A DNA stretch of 64,000 nt from contig CM034100.1 of NCBI GenBank assembly GCA_019914945.1, positions 14,829,096 to 14,893,095 of the forward strand, given 5' to 3'. This document shows positions 61,204-64,000 of this stretch, piece after piece. The translations under genes were made by a program, and so were the position numbers. The notes under the pieces are model-generated. The model ran no database searches, was not told the origin of the DNA, and was given only the letters and a program-made list of their open reading frames with translations. This DNA comes from Typha latifolia. Its lineage: Eukaryota; Streptophyta; Magnoliopsida; Poales; Typhaceae. Every line of letters begins with the position of its first letter. Within the stretch, counting starts at the first letter, position 1.

Positions 61204-61867
61204 GAGTAATATTTTTTATACTATACTATAATTCTATTATATTCTAAGATTTACTTAAGTGGATTATTGTGTCCTCAAATCTTATAGAGTTTAGTTCTAA
61301 ATTTTAATTCTATTCATTTATATTTTTGAATTAGGCCTTACTTTAAGCTTAATTCAAGCCAAATTCAAGTGATTTAGTTAGTATGTTTTGATATTGGTGT
61401 ACGGATTTGGCTAGTATGTTTGGATCTGTATAGAGTTTGGTTTTCTTGGTTGTGTGCAATTTATTTTGAGCAGTTAGTCTAGTGACCAGAACGATCACTT
61501 GAATGAAAACTACTGATGATTTGTTGAGAATATAAATGCAGTGCAAGGGAAAAAGGAATAGTGCCTAAGTATACATGATTATGCATATATTATAACTCTG
61601 CAACTGCTAAAACCTTTTATTGAAATGGAAACTTAGCTTTAACTTAGCTTCAGTTATCGTCCATAATGTAAGGATAACAACACTACTCTCAATGTTTGTG
61701 CTTTGAATAAAGAAGAGGGAATTGAAGAAAATTACAAGCTGGTAAAAAAACATCAGAAGTGCTCAAATTTGTTGAAACACTTGCACTAGAAGATGCAAGA
61801 AAATACTCTCAGCACATTTTGCGTTTAGTACCAATGGCCATACTAGAGGCAAGCATCTTGACAGTCT
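60390..61867. other. Intergenic between the glycine-rich protein gene and IMPDH
   Basis: AT-rich with no gene seen. It holds the third GAGCC-rich repeat and an (AT)n run at 61170-61196. The part near 61867 is probably IMPDH 3' untranslated sequence. Confidence 0.4.
61015..61165. repeat. Dispersed GAGCC-rich repeat, copy 3
   Basis: Starts TTAGGGCTGTTAAAATAATC, matching the reverse complement of the 43690 end of copy 2. It contains AGGCTTGAGCTTGGCTCG and ATGAGCCGGTTCAATC, then runs into an (AT)n microsatellite. Confidence 0.5.
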
Positions 61868-64000
61868 TCAGAAAGCTCTCTTCTCATATGAAACTAAGCC
61901 ATGCACCCCTCCCTCAACTTGAGCAGCTCCTGTGCGCACCTGTAACAGAAGACCAGCACAGCTACATTTTTAGCCAACTTTGCTTGTCGCGTTGTATGGT
62001 CACAGAATTTTGGTTCAGAACAAGATGCAAATATCATTACACAACCGTGGAAAGATAAAATTTAAGAGATGAGTTTTAAGTCGTACCTCAAATCTTAGCT
62101 CCTCTGATCGTAAAAGATTGTGAGCCGACTGCAAAGATGATGCACCAAGATCTTGAAATCCTTGCTTGACAGCTTGCATGGTATAGGGAATGAACTTCAA
62201 AACAGAGCCTTTGTCTGCTACTGCTCCAACAACCCCCTGAGCGACTTTCAGCTTGAGAGTGTCGCCCAAATAGCGTGCATCACTTCCCTTCGTCATAGCT
62301 TCAAGTGATCCCATACCTCTATATTTTTTGACCCGAAAGCCATTCTGCAAAAGAAAATTGTAAGACTACAGAAGTTCTATCAAAAAACCTCTAAAACTAT
62401 TTTTGTGGAAGAAATCCTCAACTGAGTATTAGAAATTTCAGAAGGACAGAACACAAAGATGAAGATCTAAAAATACCATTTGCTCTAGAGGACTTCTTCA
62501 AGAGTTTTAAAAGATATAATAAGGCCTTAAGAACCACAAACTAGTATTATTTCTACATCAATAATCAACACATAGAAAGCTTCGACATCAATGAACTTGA
62601 CTAGTCGATATGTGGCAATACGATGTTATACATAAGAAAATATGATAGTTCAGAAACCTAGTTGTTATAAATATAATGCTTTACAGGCCTTACAATTTCC
62701 AAAAAAATAATCGTGTCATTGTACATAATGTTAATTAAAACAGCTTTGCATCATTATAGAAGGATACATAGATTTACAGCATAAGGTACTATCAAAGAAA
62801 AAAAAAACTCAAAATACACTCGAGTGTATTAAATAGGCGCATTAGGTAAAAATTTCAAAGTAGAATATCTTCCTTCTAGGAAAAAAGAAGGGTCTCAAAT
62901 AGAATTACCTTATATTCATATGTTCCAGGTGCCTCAAGACTGCCAGCGAGGAAACTGCCCATCATAACGGTAGATGCGCCTAGCACCAAAGCTTTAACAA
63001 TATGTCCCGAATTTGAAATCCCACCATCTGCAATAACCGGCACACCGTGGTCCTTGGCAAAAGATGCAACTTTGTACACGGCTGTTGCCTATCAGGTCAT
63101 TGTAGATACAAGTGATTATCAAACATCACAGTCTACCCACTCTAAAGAAAACCAAGAGAAAGATGCAAAAGGCGGTGAGCTAACCAATTGCTTCATAAAG
63201 CAGTCATCCCCACTACTTGCATAAAAGGCAGTTTGGAAGAAAGGCCCATTTATATATTAACCAGTAACTGATTTCTAATAAATCTTCACTTTCTACTCAA
63301 CAAAAGAATCAAAGATTTTAAGACAGAAAAGTTATTCCAAGAACAGTATAAGATAAAATCTAATAGAGTCAGACGACATTACATCACTAAATAATCTATT
63401 TTGCATAAGCTAGTACCTTTATTCCATAATTATCGAGTATATTTCATTACAGTACCAAGAAACTAGTTCAAGTGAAATAAAAAAGAGTAATGAATTATAT
63501 TCTCACCTGTCCTCTACCCACTGCACAAACCTCCTGAGTGGTGCAGATAGAACCTGAGCCCATCCCCACCCTCAATCCATCAATTCCGGCCTTTACCAGA
63601 TTCTGAGCCTGTGCGATCGTGACAACATTCCCACCAATAATATCCAGCTCCGGATACAAATTCTTCGCATATTTGATCATCTCAATCTGATACGAAGAGT
63701 TCCCCTGAGAGCTATCCACCACCACCACATTCGCCCCGGCCTTCACTAAATGCTTTAGCCTCTCCTTATCCTCCTCCCGGGTCCCTATCGCCGCCCCGAC
63801 TAAGAACTTCCCATCCGCCCCAACTGACGGCTTCCCCAGCTTCGGGTAACTTCTTATCCTCTCCACGTCCTTTGCGGTGATCAAGTCAATCACTTCGCCG
63901 TCCTCCTCCGCCACCAGCGGCGCGAATTCCAATCCCTCTCTTTCCAAGAAAGCCGCCGCCTGATCAAAATCAAATCTTGCCGACGCCGCGGACTTGGGGG
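61868..64000 (-). CDS. IMPDH: Inosine-5'-monophosphate dehydrogenase, 3' part of gene
   Basis: Converts IMP to XMP with NAD, the rate-limiting step of GMP synthesis, in the cytosol. Exons 64000-63507 (open at the window edge), 63088-62909, 62344-62087 and 61939-61868 join in phase. Seen: the end of the CBS/linker region ([25 protein letters not shown]), [54 protein letters not shown] with the catalytic-loop Cys, [52 protein letters not shown], then [17 protein letters not shown] and the C-terminus [20 protein letters not shown]. The N-terminal third lies beyond the window. The frame upstream of 63947 stays open to the edge ([14 protein letters not shown]). Confidence 0.97.

Overview
This window is nuclear DNA from a flowering plant. 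It has spliced genes with GT-AG introns, monocot-style GC-rich first exons next to AT-rich introns, many (GA)n, (CT)n, (CTT)n and (AT)n microsatellites, plant-only gene families (CSLD, RCD1/SRO, KANADI, class A HSF, plant ITPK) and plant-type U2 snRNA promoters. The overall look fits a non-grass monocot, perhaps a palm, but the species is inference. All exon boundaries below were read by eye from splice sites, reading phase and remembered family sequences; no alignment was run.

Layout. 1-2417 (-): 5' part of a CSLD cellulose-synthase-like gene, cut by the window edge. 3097-7405: two near-identical 434-bp units, each with a complete U2 snRNA gene and promoter, flanking three phase-compatible exons of an unidentified minus-strand gene. 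8517-14181 (+): RCD1/SRO-type gene with a 5'-leader intron and a possible upstream ORF. 15428-15635 (+): an orphan coding-looking exon. 16537-23213 (-): SKL2, an inactive shikimate-kinase-like plastid protein, with an apparent GC-AG intron and a small hAT-like transposon in another intron. 25165-28140 (-): KANADI transcription factor. 32400-33481 (+): plant protein with a canonical destruction box. 34211-36257 (-): heat-shock factor, HSFA1 type. 40300-41289 (-): intronless inositol polyphosphate kinase (ITPK). 44905-47293 (+): TMEM41/VTT (DedA-like) membrane protein. 48112-52372 (-): two-RRM RBM34/Nop12-like nucleolar protein. 54640-59098 (+): ArfGAP of the AGD8/9/10 (ARFGAP2/3) type. 59817-60341 (-): secreted glycine-rich protein with a 72-bp internal duplication. 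61868-64000 (-): 3' part of IMP dehydrogenase, cut by the window edge.

The genes form no operon or evident cluster. They are ordinary, independently transcribed loci for wall synthesis, splicing, stress signalling, organ polarity, cell cycle, heat response, inositol phosphates, lipid/membrane biology, ribosome biogenesis, vesicle traffic and GMP synthesis. Intergenic DNA is AT-rich and holds microsatellites and short dispersed repeats; no autonomous transposon ORF, tRNA, rRNA or CRISPR array was seen.

No clearly new biological system was found. The best leads are the duplicated U2 unit with trapped exons, the hAT-like insertion with 8-bp target duplication, the GC-AG intron in SKL2, the missing SKL2 terminal exon, the NAGNAG acceptor in KANADI, the RCD1 leader uORF, and a dispersed GAGCC-rich repeat present at three sites.
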